Assembly (NCBI RefSeq): GCF_005239225.2
Contig: NC_133288.1
Location: 15,754,169-15,818,168 of the forward strand
Direction: 5' to 3'
Source: Populus alba
Taxonomy: Eukaryota; Streptophyta; Magnoliopsida; Malpighiales; Salicaceae
DNA: 64,000 bases
The notes under the pieces were generated by a model. That model searched no databases. It was given only the letters and a program-made list of their open reading frames with translations, and was not told the origin of the DNA. Of this stretch, positions 13,244-26,697 are shown piece after piece. The first letter of the stretch is position 1. Each line of letters opens with the position of its first letter. The position numbers were made by a program, and so were the translations under genes.

Positions 13244-13900
13244 CCAACACTACTATAATTTTTCTTGAAGCTTGACAAAGATATATCTGCACTGCATCAC
13301 CCCTCCATGGAGGTAACAAGCCATTTATCTCTAGGAGCACATTATGGATTTTTTTTTTTCATTTGGGTTCACTCCTAGCTTTAAATAATAAAAATTTCCA
13401 TGTAACTTTTTTGGCAAAAAAAATGTCATAATCTAATTTTAGATCCCTCAAAATACATATATATCCCTTTTTATTCAATTTTTTTTAAAAAAATCATAAA
13501 TTCAAAATCTATAAATATTTTCGTAAATGAGCTTTTGATTTATAAACATGACAAAACACCATATGAATATTCGGGTTGGGATATTGTTAATAATATAGGT
13601 TGAAAAAGAACTTATTTGAAATAAAGTTTAAGGTTAAAATCCTACTTGATGAAAATTAAAAGAATTAATTAAGTTAAGGATTTAATTAAATTTCTAATAG
13701 GTTTAGTTGTCTTAATCAGGGACTTAATTAAATAAAAAATAACTTTGGATTCCTAATTCGGATCAATTTACAATAATTAAAAGATGAGGGACCTAATTGA
13801 AACTTTAGACAGCCTAATTGTTGTAATCAGTAGTTTAAATGAAATAAATTTATAGTATGAATGTCAATTGAGGACTACATTGAAGAAAATTAAGACCAAT
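12661..13900. other. AT-rich intergenic sequence, no gene seen
   Basis: Stops occur in all frames. It contains the compound microsatellite listed separately. A 63-codon minus frame at 13149-13340 is the translation of that microsatellite. Confidence 0.5.
13183..13242. repeat. Compound microsatellite (TC)n(TA)n
   Basis: About 26 bp of TC repeats runs directly into about 33 bp of TA repeats. Confidence 0.95.
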
Positions 13901-16000
13901 GACCATTTTGTAAAAAGAACTGAAATTCAAAGATCCAATTAAAGAACGCTAAGGTTGAAATTACAAAGCATCCAAAAGATTAGGGCTGATTGGGGGTTCA
14001 GTTGGAAAGCCTTAGTAATACTGACACAAATAAACAATGTAGCTTACCTTATGTAGGGTGTACTAGGGGTGATATTAACCCTATACATAACCAATCCTCT
14101 TATTTAGGCTTTGAAGACTAATTAGGGTTTCTGTGACCAAAAGACCAAGTGGATACTCCAAACCTTTAAAAACCAAAAAAGGACAAGAATTCCTAATTCT
14201 TTCCACCTACACCAAAGATTCTGATCCAAAAGGATGATTGTTGCAATGCCATACACATGCGATATAATGGCGACTCTACTAGGAATTTTTTTTGTGGACT
14301 AACCTTTATTATTTGTCTATTTATTATGTTTCAATTTTATTGGTTTGCATATTTATTTCAACATGCCATTTGTAAATATTTTTTATATGCTTTATTTTTT
14401 TTTTGTACATATTGCTCATGCATTGTATAATTAATTCTTTCATACATCACATGCTTTAATTTTTAAGAGCATACACAAGCTTCTAGGTTAGGTGGGGGAT
14501 TAACGGTATGCCCTATAACTATTGGTCAAGGTTCAAGGCTCGTGAAACACCAACTCAAATCTAAGTCATTGTTTTGTAATGGTGGACATACATACATACT
14601 TTAACTATTTCTTGCAACACCCCTATATTATCCTTACGAGGACCATCACTATGAAAATTTAAGATCCTTTTAAGACCAGGTAGAAAACCTACCCACGCTC
14701 ACTTAAAAAATAAAATAATCCTTAGGATGTATGTTCCATCTATAACTTACATCTAAGACACCCCAACATGTAGCATCCTAAATTCCTAGACTTTCAGGTG
14801 GTAAATAGTCATCATATAGATTCTATAAGAGTCTAAATTATTACAAGTAGATTGAGATGAATATGAATTCCCTTATTAGTATAATAATGATGTTAGATGA
14901 CAATCATTGTCACCCTTAAAGGACAAACATGCATTTAATTTTCTCTGTTTTTTTTTTTCAATAATTATATCATGTTTATTGGCTTTGAAACATTGCATGT
15001 CTATCATTTACAGAAGAAATATAGGCCCACCCCTAAACACCTAAGATCTATAAGAAGCAAATAGGAGATTTCAACCTAGATAAAAGCAAGATGACCTTCT
15101 GAAAAGAGATATTGTTTAGTTAATCGATTTGTTAGGACACACCATTTGCTCTGAAGGAAAGCCCTATACATGGAAGCTAATACTAAGAAATTAACTATGA
15201 ATACGCCTCCTTGTCTTTCTTCACACCCTTATCAGAAGATTGTTTTTTTATGTTTATCTAGTTAATTAAAGTTTGTAATTTTTTTCTTCTAAACTCTCCA
15301 AGTTCATCAAAGGCTTGTACTGCCTTGCCTTAGAATTCATTATAAATTGCTACAAACCAAATACACCAAACACCTTTACCTTTCCTGTAATCTGGATATT
15401 ATAGGTTCATAGTAATCAAAATCCAAATCAAATGTCATGAGCAGTTTTGCTCCCTTTTAATTTCTGTTAAGGATTTCTATCAAAGCCTTATAAATGTCCA
15501 TCAAATATTGCCTCAACCATTTAATCCGATACAACCACCCTTTCCTAAATGATACAATGAGAATGTCAAATGCAAAAACCATGTAGGAGTAGTAAATCAT
15601 TCCATTAATTATTGTCCATCAAATAGTGCTTCAGAAGAAAGATTGATATATTTTTACCATTCATAAATGTTCACCAACATCTTTTGAAAATTAGGTATAT
15701 TACCTAAATTCCATTGGATCCCATAAAACCACCATTCTCTAGTGATACAATCCAAATATGAAATGTGATTATCATGATGGGATCTATGGCAACTCAATCA
15801 AAATTGTAAGAATCATCTTTAACATAACAAGTGGTCGGTAAACATTGATAAAACACAAATATTATTAGGGAATTTAACACAAAAAAAAAAGTGTGGTATT
15901 TATCAAACTTTGATATTTTGAATTTTGGTTTTGTGATTGCATTACATGCCTTTTTAATTTCTTTGTTGTTTTGAAATCAAAAGATGTTTTTTGTGGAAGT
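13900..16000 (+). mobile_element. Ty3/gypsy-like LTR end and leader remnant
   Basis: The LTR-like stretch (about 13980-14265) ends just before tggcgactctactagga at 14268-14284. That resembles the tRNA-complementary primer site of plant Ty3/gypsy (Tat/Ogre-type) elements. The following 1.5 kb has leader-like non-coding sequence. A related block (cttaggtaaggtgtactgatgg... then a gcgactc-like site) occurs at about 57850-57980, supporting a dispersed family. No gag or pol is readable here, so this is a broken copy with unknown borders. Confidence 0.45.
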
Positions 16001-16639
16001 AATAACTTGATATTATATTGTTATCGTTGATTGAAGAAATATAATAGTAATAATGATTGAACCCCAAGGTGTGTAATACAAGATACCAAGAGGAAATCCA
16101 CACACTTTTAAATCTCATAAAATTGACTCTCATAATTGATTCTATGACTATGTTCAAAACATTATGACCAAATCAGTTTTATAATAAAAACCATTGTTCA
16201 AAGAATCCTAAAAAAATGAATTTTTTTTTTTCAAAAATAACTTGATGTTTACTTAAAACAACAATTAGACACCTTTTTTTTTGTAAGGCGGCAAACAAAT
16301 CATTCATACAATTCCCATTATAAAAATGATTAAACAATTTTGAACCAAGATATGAAAAATAAAAATAAAAAGTGCTCATGTCCCATGTCTATTGGGTCAT
16401 ATTTTAGCCTTATGCATAATTGCATATAGTTGGATTTGCTTGTCATTGATTCATAAGAATACAAGTCTTATGTAAAAGTTCCAAACCATTACACTGGATA
16501 AAGACTAAATTTATTGATTCTAATAGTTTGTGCTTAAAATGAGGAAAAACTATCTTTATTAACCTTTCACGTTTTAAGAACATATCTCTTGTGGTCCTTA
16601 TTTGAGCTTGAATAAGATTTTTTTTTTTTTAAAAAAAAA

Positions 16640-16825
16640 AACATGACTTGAATTACATCCCATAGTGGGGGCAAACGAAAATTCCAAAGATTAATAATTG
16701 ATCTTGACTAGAATCACACCTCACGCTGAGGGCAAATAAAAATTCTAAAAATTAAGAGTCAATCCTAACTGGAATCACACTTTACATTGAATGGCAAGCA
16801 GAAATTCAAAGATCAAAGTTAAGGA
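16640..16825. repeat. Three-copy tandem repeat, 61-bp period
   Basis: The words gacttgaattac (16645), gactagaatcac (16706) and aactggaatcac (16767) start successive units at an exact 61-bp spacing. Each unit continues with a ggcaaa/ggcaag word and an aaaattc word. The units are diverged, so this is an old tandem. Confidence 0.75.
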
Positions 16826-16987
16826 GATGCCATAAAAAGTCCATAAGGGCTTGAGAAATTGAAAATGCTAGGGGCATGCTCCCTTTGATTAACTACACGT
16901 ACGAACACAATTTTATGCAATCTTCATAACAATTTCAACAAAATCCCATTTCCCTTTGATTTCCTTTTTTGGCCGAAACTCATCCCA

Positions 16988-17391
16988 TGGTAAGAGATGG
17001 ATTTTTCTTCTTCCATTCTTTCAAATGAATCATTACCCAATCATTTATCATGCTTATAAACATTATTCAAACATAATTTCATAAATTTAAACAATCATTC
17101 AATTAATTTTGAATTTCCTTCATGCATATTTCAACTAAAATTTATCATTTCACAAAATAAACTCAAACCAAGCTTGAATCAAAGTTTCTTGGTAGGAGAT
17201 GGATTTTTCTTCTTCCATTCTTTCAAATGAATCATTACCCAATCATTTATCATGCTTATAAACATTATTCAAACACAATTTCATAAATTTAAACAATCAT
17301 TCAATCAATTTTGAATTTCCTTCATGCATATTTCAACTAAAATGTATTATTTCACAAAATAAACTCAAACCAAGCTTGAATCAAAGTTTCT
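16988..17391. repeat. Two-copy tandem duplication, 202-bp period
   Basis: 16988-17189 is repeated at 17190-17391 with only a handful of substitutions (for example acataatt versus acacaatt). Both copies begin with tggta.gagatggattttt and end with gaatcaaagtttct. Neither has coding signs. The high identity points to a fairly recent local duplication compared with the surrounding decayed sequence. Confidence 0.9.
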
Positions 17392-19450
17392 CACCTCTTA
17401 AACACAAGAAATTTAAAGGAAAAATATGTTGAAAACAAGTATTCCTCTTTTTCTAATTCTTTCCTCTCAACCCGTCACTCTCAAATACTCCAAAAAATCT
17501 TTAATTTTTACTTCAAATTCCTCTTAAACCCCTCTTTTTTATCCTTTACTCATTCTTATCTAGTGTTTAAATGGATGAAATGTGGTAATTAAGTAAAAAT
17601 CAACAAAGCTCCCCCTCCTTCTTAAACAAATTAGCTGGTCACCAATGATTTCCGGGAGGAACCACTAACAATTTAAATGCTCTCACATTGTTAATTATAC
17701 TCTTGCCCTAAACTTCCCAAATTACATCTTGCCCCCCAACTTAAACTTCAAGTGTTTTATGTACTGATCCAGCACTGAGATTTTATCTTCAAGGCCTTCC
17801 CAAGCTTTGATTTTCTTGAAATTTTAACCCAAGATAAACTAATATATCAGAATACCCCTCGTAGCATTTCAGCCTGATTCAATGATTGTATTGAGAGATA
17901 CGTGCAATATCATAAAACTAGATAGTTGATAATTTTTTGTCAAAAATCTGAATTTTGCATACCATATAATTTATCTTAAATTATCATGAGTCTTATACCA
18001 ATTCGTTGGAGATTCCTATTTATAATTATCATAAAACTTTCCTTAGAGTCTATCACTTTTAGTTCCAATTGCACGGTTTTGCGCGAGTTTATTATGGAAA
18101 TCAACATTTCTCGTGCAAAAGAGTCTTACATTGATTTATTCAAAACTTCCTTTTTTTTTCTAAATAATATCACTCAAATTTACAAGATTTCCTCTTTCAG
18201 ATCATTATTTTACCTTATCAGGAAACTTACATGATTTATCACTATTTAATATTTCACGTACCGATTTATTTCCTTATCTTATTTGACATTTAAATTAATT
18301 ACCTAAGAATGTTCATTTTGATTCACAAAACGTTTCCCTCTAATTTATCATCTTTTAATCGAAAATTTACCATTTCTAGCACTTATCTACTAGTTTTACA
18401 TGCACAATCATACATATTTGGATAATTTCTATCTATAATTTAAGATAAATGTCAAGTTAATTGCACTCGTGACCATCCTAGACAAATTAATGAACTATGA
18501 TGTTTGTGTACTTATTTGAGTACATGTAAAGACCAAGACCAAATAAATATATTCATACTTCATAGAAAGGGAGAAGTATACTTGTTTAGGTCAACTATTC
18601 AAGTACAACTTAGTTTATCCTGATCTATTTTGAACGGACAACACCATAGTCTTCAAACTCACGTCACAAGAAATCAACATGGGAACATGCTAAGTTGGAC
18701 CTTCTCCGGCATGCATTCTCCAAGTAATATTAATTTTAACATTATTATGATTCTACCTTATTCCTCCATATTTACTTATATAATTTTGGTTAGTCACATG
18801 TCTAAACTGGCACTTAAAATTAGATTGCTTCCACCGATATAAGTAATACTATTATCAATTAATAGCATCAACTTAGAATTGTCACAAATTCTCACTATTT
18901 CAATCAAAATTAATAGCATCAACTCATACCTAATTACTTCAATTAATTTTTTTTTTCAATTATCCTAATTAGTAAAAAACAAATCAACATAAAACCCTAA
19001 TAAGTCTAATTAAATCAAATTTAAGTTATTTATAACATCAATTGCTTCAATTGATATCTAATTGTTTTAAAATTCTCAGTTATGGAAAAGGGTCCTAAAA
19101 TTGAATGCAAACCTTAATTGATATAATTAAACCAATATGAAGTTATTTATAGCATCAAGTATACTTCAATGCCTTCTCTTTTGATATTAAAAATCTGCTG
19201 AAAGCCAAGGCTGGCAGTTTACATTACTTTCCTGCGGTGGTTAATAGATCATTTCCACCACGGAACACTGCAGCTACTGGTCACTGCCTTCTCTTGGGAG
19301 GAAAACTAGCAAGTTACATGTTTTCTTCCTTGTATTTTCCTGTTTCTGATTTAGTGTATTCTCCATTCACAACCAACAATGGATGCTAGCAGCCCATCAA
19401 CTTAAAACTTAGAGCATGCATCTTTAAGTTTAGATGTTGACTGCAAGTCT
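17392..19450. other. Intergenic, no gene assembled
   Basis: Plus frames at 17986-18234 and 18630-18842 have no recognisable domain. The 19170-19440 part is less AT-rich and could be single-copy DNA or a dead exon. One frame reads for about 70 codons through it (including the words SFPPRN and LLLGGK), but it has no start, family match or partner exon that I can identify. Confidence 0.4.
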
Positions 19451-19455
19451 TCTTA

Positions 19456-20777
19456 GTGGGTGTTTGGCTAAGCTGGTGCGGTTGCGGTTTACAGAAAAGC
19501 AGGAAAACATGTGTTTGGTTAACTTCAAAACACAATTTATTTTCATGCGGATCCCATTAAAAATCACGGTTCAATTATAAAAAGTGAAAAGTAGATATCT
19601 TTTGCTTTTCATGCGTTTCTATTCTCTCTCATCACCAACCATTTGCAATTGCTTTTTAATGAATTGTGTTTTTTGGTCTCTGACGGGATAGCCGAAAGGG
19701 ATGCTAAAATTCCTTTTGTGTATGTTTTCTTTCGAGGAAAGATATACAACTGAAGAAAAATTTTATCTGTTTTTACTCTTTAAACTTTCACTCTCTTTTT
19801 TTTATTTTATGTAAAATACAAAATAACTTAAAATACTAGAGCACAACATGAGAAAAATAATAATTAATTTATACTATTTAATATGTTATATTGATAATTT
19901 AGTTGTTTTAAATGAAAATATATTAAAAAATATTTTTTTATTTTTAATATTAACATATTTATTATAAAAAAATTATTAATTTGATATATTTTAAAACAAA
20001 TAATAATATAAAAAATATTTTGAAAAGCAGATTGAACTATTTATTGTTAATGTATTGAATTTATACTTAATATTTTTTTCATTGTACAAAACCCATGAAT
20101 TATTCTGAATTTAATGTCAGAATTTTAAATAATTTATTTTTCAACAAGGATACAAATTAATATCAGTTTCGTAGTTGCTTGGAAGTATTTATTAAATTGT
20201 CGACACGTGCAATTTTAAATTTTCTTGATTTAATTTCTTTTTGTGGTTTTTTGTTGGTTTATAAAATTCATTTAATAATTTTTATTTGCAAGTTGCTAGT
20301 ATCATTAATATTTTATTTTATTTTTTATGTGTCTATATATTTCTTTTTAATTAATTCAAATCAAATATAAAACACGAGTGTGGTTGCTGTTGCTTTTCGA
20401 AGTGTTTTTCACTAAAAAAAATATGTCAATAATATTTTTTTATTTTTTAAAAATTATTTTTGATACCAGCACATCAAAATGATTCGAAAATATAAAAAAC
20501 ATACTCATTCAAAGCGAAAAAAAAAATCAATTTTTTTGAAAAGTGCTCTTTTTAACCACAGTTTTACCAAACACAAAACTGTTTTTTTTCTACCACAATT
20601 TTAACCACAGATTTTTAACCAAACACAAGAAACTGCTTTTTTTAAAACCACAACTTCAACCACAGTTTTAACCAAACACCAACTTTTTTTTGAAATCAAC
20701 CTCACAAAAAGTATTTTTTATTAAACTACTTTTTTCAAACCACAACCACAAAAGCTACCACAATACCAAACACGCCC
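19456..20777. mobile_element. PIF/Harbinger-type (Tourist-like) non-autonomous element
   Basis: Terminal inverted repeats: left GTGGGTGTTTGG (19456-19467) against GGGCGTGTTTGG, the reverse complement of 20766-20777. Weaker pairing extends about 40 bp (gcggttgcggttt against aaccacaaccac). A perfect TTA duplication flanks the element (19453-19455 and 20778-20780), the 3-bp target duplication expected of PIF/Harbinger. The length is 1322 bp and no transposase frame is present. Near the right end, the words aaccacag and aaccaaacac recur several times (about 20555-20680) as subterminal repeats. The element at 49616-50518 has related ends. Confidence 0.8.
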
Positions 20778-20780
20778 TTA

Positions 20781-21840
20781 GAGTTCCACATTCAGCTGAT
20801 GAAGTTTCATCTGAAAAGCCTCTTATCTTATTAGATTGCTACAAGCCATAGATAGAGGCTTATGTCATCAGCTGGAACAGTCGGTGTTGAAGTTCATTAG
20901 TTAGGCCAACTTTTCAAAGGTCCCTTTTGTTCTAGTCCCTGGGCCTTACTCAACTACATGCCTTCTCCCATAGGAAAGCTAAAGAAAATGGAAAATGGAG
21001 TTGAATTCAACCTTTGGTTGCCCTAGCTGGATTGGATATTATTGTTCATAGGAATGGATTGGAGTGGAGCATCTCCTTCAAATGAATGGCCATTAAGCTA
21101 TAATATCAATATCAAAGTCATGAATTAATTATCTGCTCCACTAGTGTTACATGAAGCTATTTTATCCTGCAATCGACCATTTGCAAGTGGGATTCCATTA
21201 GATTGTCTCCACGGGAACCATTTCTTTTGTGATTGAGATCGTATTTTATGATTTTTTGAATTTGTTTTTGTTTGAACGCTGCATCATGATGACTTATCTT
21301 TAATTAATACTTTGTTGACGAAGTGAAAGAAGAAAACTTCTCGTCAAATCAGTTCTGGTGAATATAAAATGGGCTCAACATCTTAAAGCAAAGTTCCATT
21401 AAAAATAGTAGATGACTGTCTCATCAGAAGTGCAGGTTTGAATATTGCAGATTAGCTAATAGTTTATTCTATTTGCTACGAAGAACTCATTTCATTGCAA
21501 AAAAAAAAAGAACATGGTGAATACATGGAAATAATTTTACCTCTTAAAACGCAAATAAATATCGATTTCTTATAGTTCAAAATATAAAAAAAAATGTAGA
21601 TTGGTTGACGGACTTTTCCCTTACAAAAAAAATAAATAAATAAAAGAAAAGTAAAGAAGAAGAAGCTGCATTGAGTACATGTTCCCTAGCTTGGCTGGAT
21701 GGATGGACACCGCAAAAACTGATTTCCAAAACCACGATAAGAAAATTAGCAATTCAACCCGTTTGATTGGTCAACGTTTCTAGAAGTTGACTTCATCAAT
21801 TACAGTTCCTGGTGTGTGTGCGCATTCTAGATGCTGGTGT
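20781..21840. other. Upstream intergenic region of the GH5 gene
   Basis: This has mixed base composition with few repeats and is probably single-copy promoter-distal DNA. No additional gene is recognisable. Confidence 0.4.
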
Positions 21841-21860
21841 GTGTGTGTATATATATACAT
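21769..21860 (+). promoter_or_regulatory. Candidate core promoter of the GH5 gene
   Basis: TATATATATACAT at 21848-21860 is 37-49 bp before the ATG at 21897 and could act as a TATA box with a very short leader, although it sits at the end of a (GT)n(AT)n run. Two W-box cores of the kind bound by WRKY factors lie just upstream: the reverse complement of TTGACC at 21769-21774, and TTGACT at 21787-21792. Pathogen or stress control is therefore possible, by inference only. Confidence 0.4.
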
Positions 21861-21896
21861 ATGCAAGTTAAGAACAAACAAGAGAAGTAACGAAAA

Positions 21897-24685
21897 ATGG
21901 CGGCGATGTATTCAACAAGACAGCTGCTGGCCGTAAGTGTCGTAGCTTTATCATTCTATCTTTCACATGGAAGAGTAAATCCCAGCTTTAAAATAAAAGC
22001 AGTTAATCTTGGTGGTTGGCTTGTTACTGAAGGATGGATTAAACCTTCTCTTTTTGATGGCATCACCAACAAAGACTTCTTGGTTGGTACATGAATGATT
22101 GTGATATTGTATATATTTGTTCTGTCACTTCATTTTCATTCTGATGGGTTAACGTTTCTCTTGGATCATCATGATCGTCAACTTTTCTAGGATGGAACCG
22201 GGCTGCAGTTTAAATCAGTCACAGTTGGGAAGTATCTTTGCGCTGAGGCAGGTGGAGGAAGCATTATTGTTGCAAACCGAACTTCTGCCTCAGGCTGGGA
22301 AACGTTTAGTGTAAGTTCTTTCTTTTTCTACCCATGTTCATACAGTTTCATCAGTACGTGTGATCACAGTTTTTTTTTTTTTTTTTTCGTTGAAGTTGTG
22401 GAGGATCAACGAAACCAATTTCAACTTCAGGGTCTTTAACAAACAATTCGCGGGTTTGGATACCAATGGCAATGGGATTGACATAGTAGCTGTTTCTAGC
22501 ACACCTGGAAGATCAGAAACTTTTGAGATTGTGAGAAACTCTAATGACACAAGTCGGCTTAGAATCAAAGCATCCAATGGATTCTTCTTGCAGGTGAATT
22601 AATTATAAACAAATATAATTATCTTCTAACCAACTTAAGGCTTAAGTATAGGTTATGTTGTCTGTCAACTGCAGGCGAAAACAGAGGAGCTGCTGACAGC
22701 TGATTATGCAGGTGACAGCAAATGGGGAGATGATGACCCATCAGTATTTGTGATGACCATTGCTGGAAGGTTGCAAGGAGAGTTTCAAGTCACTAATGGT
22801 TATGGTCCCAAATTAGCCCCGAAAGTTATGAGGGTAAGAGCCTTCTAAATTTATAGATAAGTTCATGATTTCCCGTTAATCATTAGCTCCAAAAAAGACA
22901 GTAATTTCTACAGTGCTTTTGGTTGACTGGATATTTTTGGACAGTTTGACTTTGAATCAATTTTTTTTCCTGTTGAATCCTTAATGCATGGATCAAATAC
23001 AAGTGTGGACATAGCATGGAAAATTTCTGATTTTTAAAGGGCCCAGAAGAGGCAGTGAAGCTGACTTTTACATCTCAGAACTTCCCCTGTAGCCTTCGGA
23101 AATATCCAGCTTCGCTTCACTGTGGTGTCTAATTTTTACTTTGATAACGATTGCGAAGATGTACTAAAGCCATTCTGGTAGAAAGCAATTGATGCCCTAA
23201 CTGATGATGTCCATCTCGCAGGATCACTGGAGGACATTCATTGTTGAAGATGACTTCAAGTTCATATCTCAAAACGGAATAAATGCTGTGAGAATACCAG
23301 TCGGATGGTGGATAGCAAGTGATCCCACGCCTCCACAACCTTATGTAGGCGGGTCTTTGAAAGCATTAGACAATGCCTTCTTATGGGCACAGTATGTACT
23401 TCTCCATCTATACAATCCACGCTTTTCATTGCCACCAAAATTAGATGCCTTTTCTTTTCAAGATAAAAAATTATCCAGCCAAGAAATTAACACTGCTCCA
23501 GTCATTAGGTTAGTTAACTAGTACATAAACTTGAATTGTGGCCAAAATCTTTCATTAATAGCCATCTAACATAGTAACATGAAGTCTAGACAATAGGAGC
23601 TCATAACCTTAAACATACAACAATTCTGACATGCACTTAGGCCTAGATAGATTTTGTTCAAAAGATTGAAACTTTCTTGGCAGTGCACAAAAATAACAGA
23701 GTTGTCATTTAGGTATGATAGAGGCAAATACTGTTTTGTGCTATCTGTACGTACGACTGCTGTTAATATTATACAGCTACAACCCCCATGTGATTTTGCA
23801 GAGTAAACTTTTGCAGGAATTATGGGTTGCAGGTTGTAATTGACCTGCATGCAGCCCCTGGCTCCCAGAATGGCTGGGAACATAGCTCTTCTAGAGATGG
23901 CTCTCAAGAATGGGGCCAAACAGATGAAAATATACGACAAACAGTTGATGTTATAGACTTCTTAACTGCCAGGTAAACGAAAATATAAATAAAAACATCC
24001 TGGGATTCCTCCAAAAGTAGTTTTGTGGTAACTAATACTTGCAAGTATCTAGGTATGCCAAGAGCCCAAGCCTTTATGCAGTTGAACTCATGAACGAGCC
24101 TCGGGCACCAGGAGCATCTCTAGACAGCATGACCAAATACTACAAGGCTGGTTACGACGCTGTCCGCAAGCATTCCTCGACAGCTTATGTGGTGATGTCA
24201 AATAGGCTGAGCTCAGATGATCCAAGAGAGCTCTTTCCTCTTGCCAGTGGCTTAACCGGATCTGTTATTGACGTCCATTATTACAATCTCTTCTCTGATG
24301 AATTTAACAGCATGAGTGTTCAACAGAACATTGATTTCATAAACACGAACAGGTCGTCCCAACTGAATCACGTGACCACATCAAACGGTCCTCTTACTTT
24401 TGTCGGTAAGCTCTCAATTTGTTTAGCATTGATTTGGGCATGAACGGAGCTCGCCTGGTGTCTGAATCTTAGATGGATTGATGCCCTATCTTTTGGTTTG
24501 CAGGAGAATGGGTGGCAGAGTGGACAGTTCAAGGGGCGACGAAGGAGGATTACCAGAGATTTGCAGAGGCCCAGTTGGAGGTCTTTGGGAGAGCTACTTT
24601 TGGGTGGGCCTATTGGACTCTAAAGAATGTAAACAATCATTGGAGCCTGGAGTGGATGATCAAGAATGGTTACATCAAGATATAG
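21897..24685 (+). CDS. GH5 glucan 1,3-beta-glucosidase-like enzyme with fascin-like domain
   Basis: Eight exons: 21897-22082, 22191-22310, 22396-22593, 22675-22833, 23222-23391, 23817-23972, 24053-24405 and 24504-24685. All use GT-AG introns and give an uninterrupted 507-aa protein ending TAG at 24683-24685. Residues 1-25 are a signal peptide. The NLGGWLVTEGW motif (about 37-47) opens the GH5 barrel. About 70-180 is an inserted beta-trefoil, fascin-like domain, diagnostic of this plant subgroup. The barrel then resumes with NAVRIPVGWW (241-250) and the NEP motif, whose Glu345 is the expected acid/base. GEW carries Glu449, the expected nucleophile. Length and both catalytic residues fit an active secreted exo-1,3-beta-glucanase-type enzyme acting on wall glucans. 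The substrate is inferred from family names, since plant members are poorly tested. No frameshift or lost motif is seen. Confidence 0.93.
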
Positions 24686-26689
24686 ATTTCAACTCGGAAT
24701 CTCCAGTCTAGGTCTTCGATATATACATATATATATTTCACAGAAAGTATGCAGTGCCTGGTTTATAAGTATTACCATGAAATTAAAGTAAACAGTATAG
24801 AACCTATTTTTGGAGATATTAGTTTTTGTTCATGCCCGGCCAATTATAATTACATGATAAATTAAAAAGTTTAATTTGACAGAACTTTTGAATAATATTT
24901 TTTTAATCTTAAATTATTATTTAAGAGTTATTTTTTATAAGTAATTTTTATATAAAAAAGGGAGTTAAAATAACTTTACATTGAAAGCATATTTGATAAA
25001 AATGACTCCAATCAACTTTTTTTTATATTCAAGTTAAGAGTTAAAATTTTTAAAATTTTATTAAATTAAAATATTAATTCGATTTTGTAGCTAATTTTTT
25101 ATTTAAGTCAAAATTTATTCTTAACTAAATTTATTTATAAATATTTTGAATAAAAAAATAAAAAAAGATAGATTACATTTTATATCTTAGTCATTTTTGT
25201 AAAGTGTCTTTTAGGTTGTTTTTAAACACATTAATTTGTTTGGGTCATGTTGAGGTAACTCCAACATGATTTAATTTGAAGTTCGAGTTAGATAAGAAGC
25301 TGAATCGAGTTAGATAAGAAGCTGAATCAAGTGCTTTCAAAATTGATCCACTATGATGATTTAATGATAATATCTAAGAATTTATAGTAAAATGAACATT
25401 TAAAAAAAATTAAAAAAACAAAGCTCGATCCCATACACAGCATAGCATGGTACAATTATCAAGCATCATACCAACAAGTTCTACATAATACATGCATCGT
25501 CAATTCTGATTTGAAGGGCACTCTCCAAAGTATAATTATGATTAATGTAGAAATATCACATGCTTCAGCTGGTGGGTACCTTACAAATATCATGTTAATG
25601 GTGATTGCGTGTATCATTCCAATAATCCAGAATGAATATATGTTAGCAGAAACACGTTTTTCTTGAGCAATCACTCCTCTTAAGAACTATTTTGGCTAAT
25701 TATTAAAAAGGAAACATCAATTTTGTGGAAATAAATCGGGACATCTCAATTTCAAGTAAGCTGCTCACATGAGTGGGTTCCAAAGTCTAGCTAGGTTGGG
25801 CCACACTCATTAAACGATCCCTTACAAGACGACTCCTTATAAGTCAAGAAGTAATTGTTGTACCTAGCAATAATCATTTTCATTTTTGAGAACTCATATT
25901 TAACCTACATTAAGCCCGTTAAAATTAAGTTATTGCAAAGTAAAGACATCAACACTATATACGAATAACTACATTATTGACTCATGTTAGGCTAGGGGTC
26001 AAATCAAAGTTTTTTAATATATATAAAAACAATATTAAGGTATTATTAATGTATTTTCTAGTAGAATTTTTTTTAAGTATTTAAGAGTCGATCTAATATG
26101 ACCTGGTTTACTTTACAAATTAAAAAATAACATGGACAACGATAAAAATGTAATTTGACTAAAATAAAATTCATGAAAATATCTTCTTTTTTTTTTTATT
26201 TCTAACCCAAGATAAAGCAATGTGTCAAGAAGTTAATCGTAAAATTTTAGCCCAATTCAATGATCGAATTGAGAGTTATGCTTGATAATATAAAATTGAT
26301 TAGTAGATGATTTTATGTCAAAATCTAAATTTTCTTATTTAGTTATTACTAGAAACATATCAGTTATTTTACTAAGTCATCGGTCCATTTTCTTATTTCA
26401 AAATATATTTATATTTTCTTCTCATCATTTGTTTTATTTATAAACTTACTATAATTTGACAATAATGTTATCAATTTTTAATTAGGATTTACACTAACAC
26501 TTTTTTACACAATTCTTTCTTAACTTTAATTTCTTATTTTTATTATAATACATTTATTTTTGAACTTTTTCTAATTTTTTTATCCATCAAAACTGTTATC
26601 AATTTCAACAAGATATACACTTCATTTATTTTATTTTTTAAGCAGTATGGGCAAGTGCCTATATTTACCACGTGCTGGATCCATCCATG
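24686..26689. other. 3' flank of the GH5 gene and AT-rich intergenic sequence
   Basis: No gene is seen. A 22-bp unit (gagttagataagaagctgaatc class) is tandemly doubled at 25285-25328. A 71-codon minus frame at 25459-25674 lies in less AT-rich DNA but matches no family I recognise. Confidence 0.45.
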
Positions 26690-26697
26690 GCTGTATG

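Noticed and set aside
16640..16825. CRISPR-like array
   Set aside because: Three diverged contiguous 61-bp units with no conserved repeat/spacer division, in a plant nuclear genome.
22338..22577. 79-codon minus frame opposite GH5 exon 3
   Set aside because: Antisense of a well-supported exon, starting in a poly-T tract of the preceding intron.
23566..23940. 124-codon minus frame opposite GH5 intron 5 and exon 6
   Set aside because: It covers the exon encoding IDLHAAPGSQNGW on the other strand and has no family features.
25459..25674. 71-codon minus frame
   Set aside because: Some hydrophobic segments but no recognisable family and no neighbouring exon.
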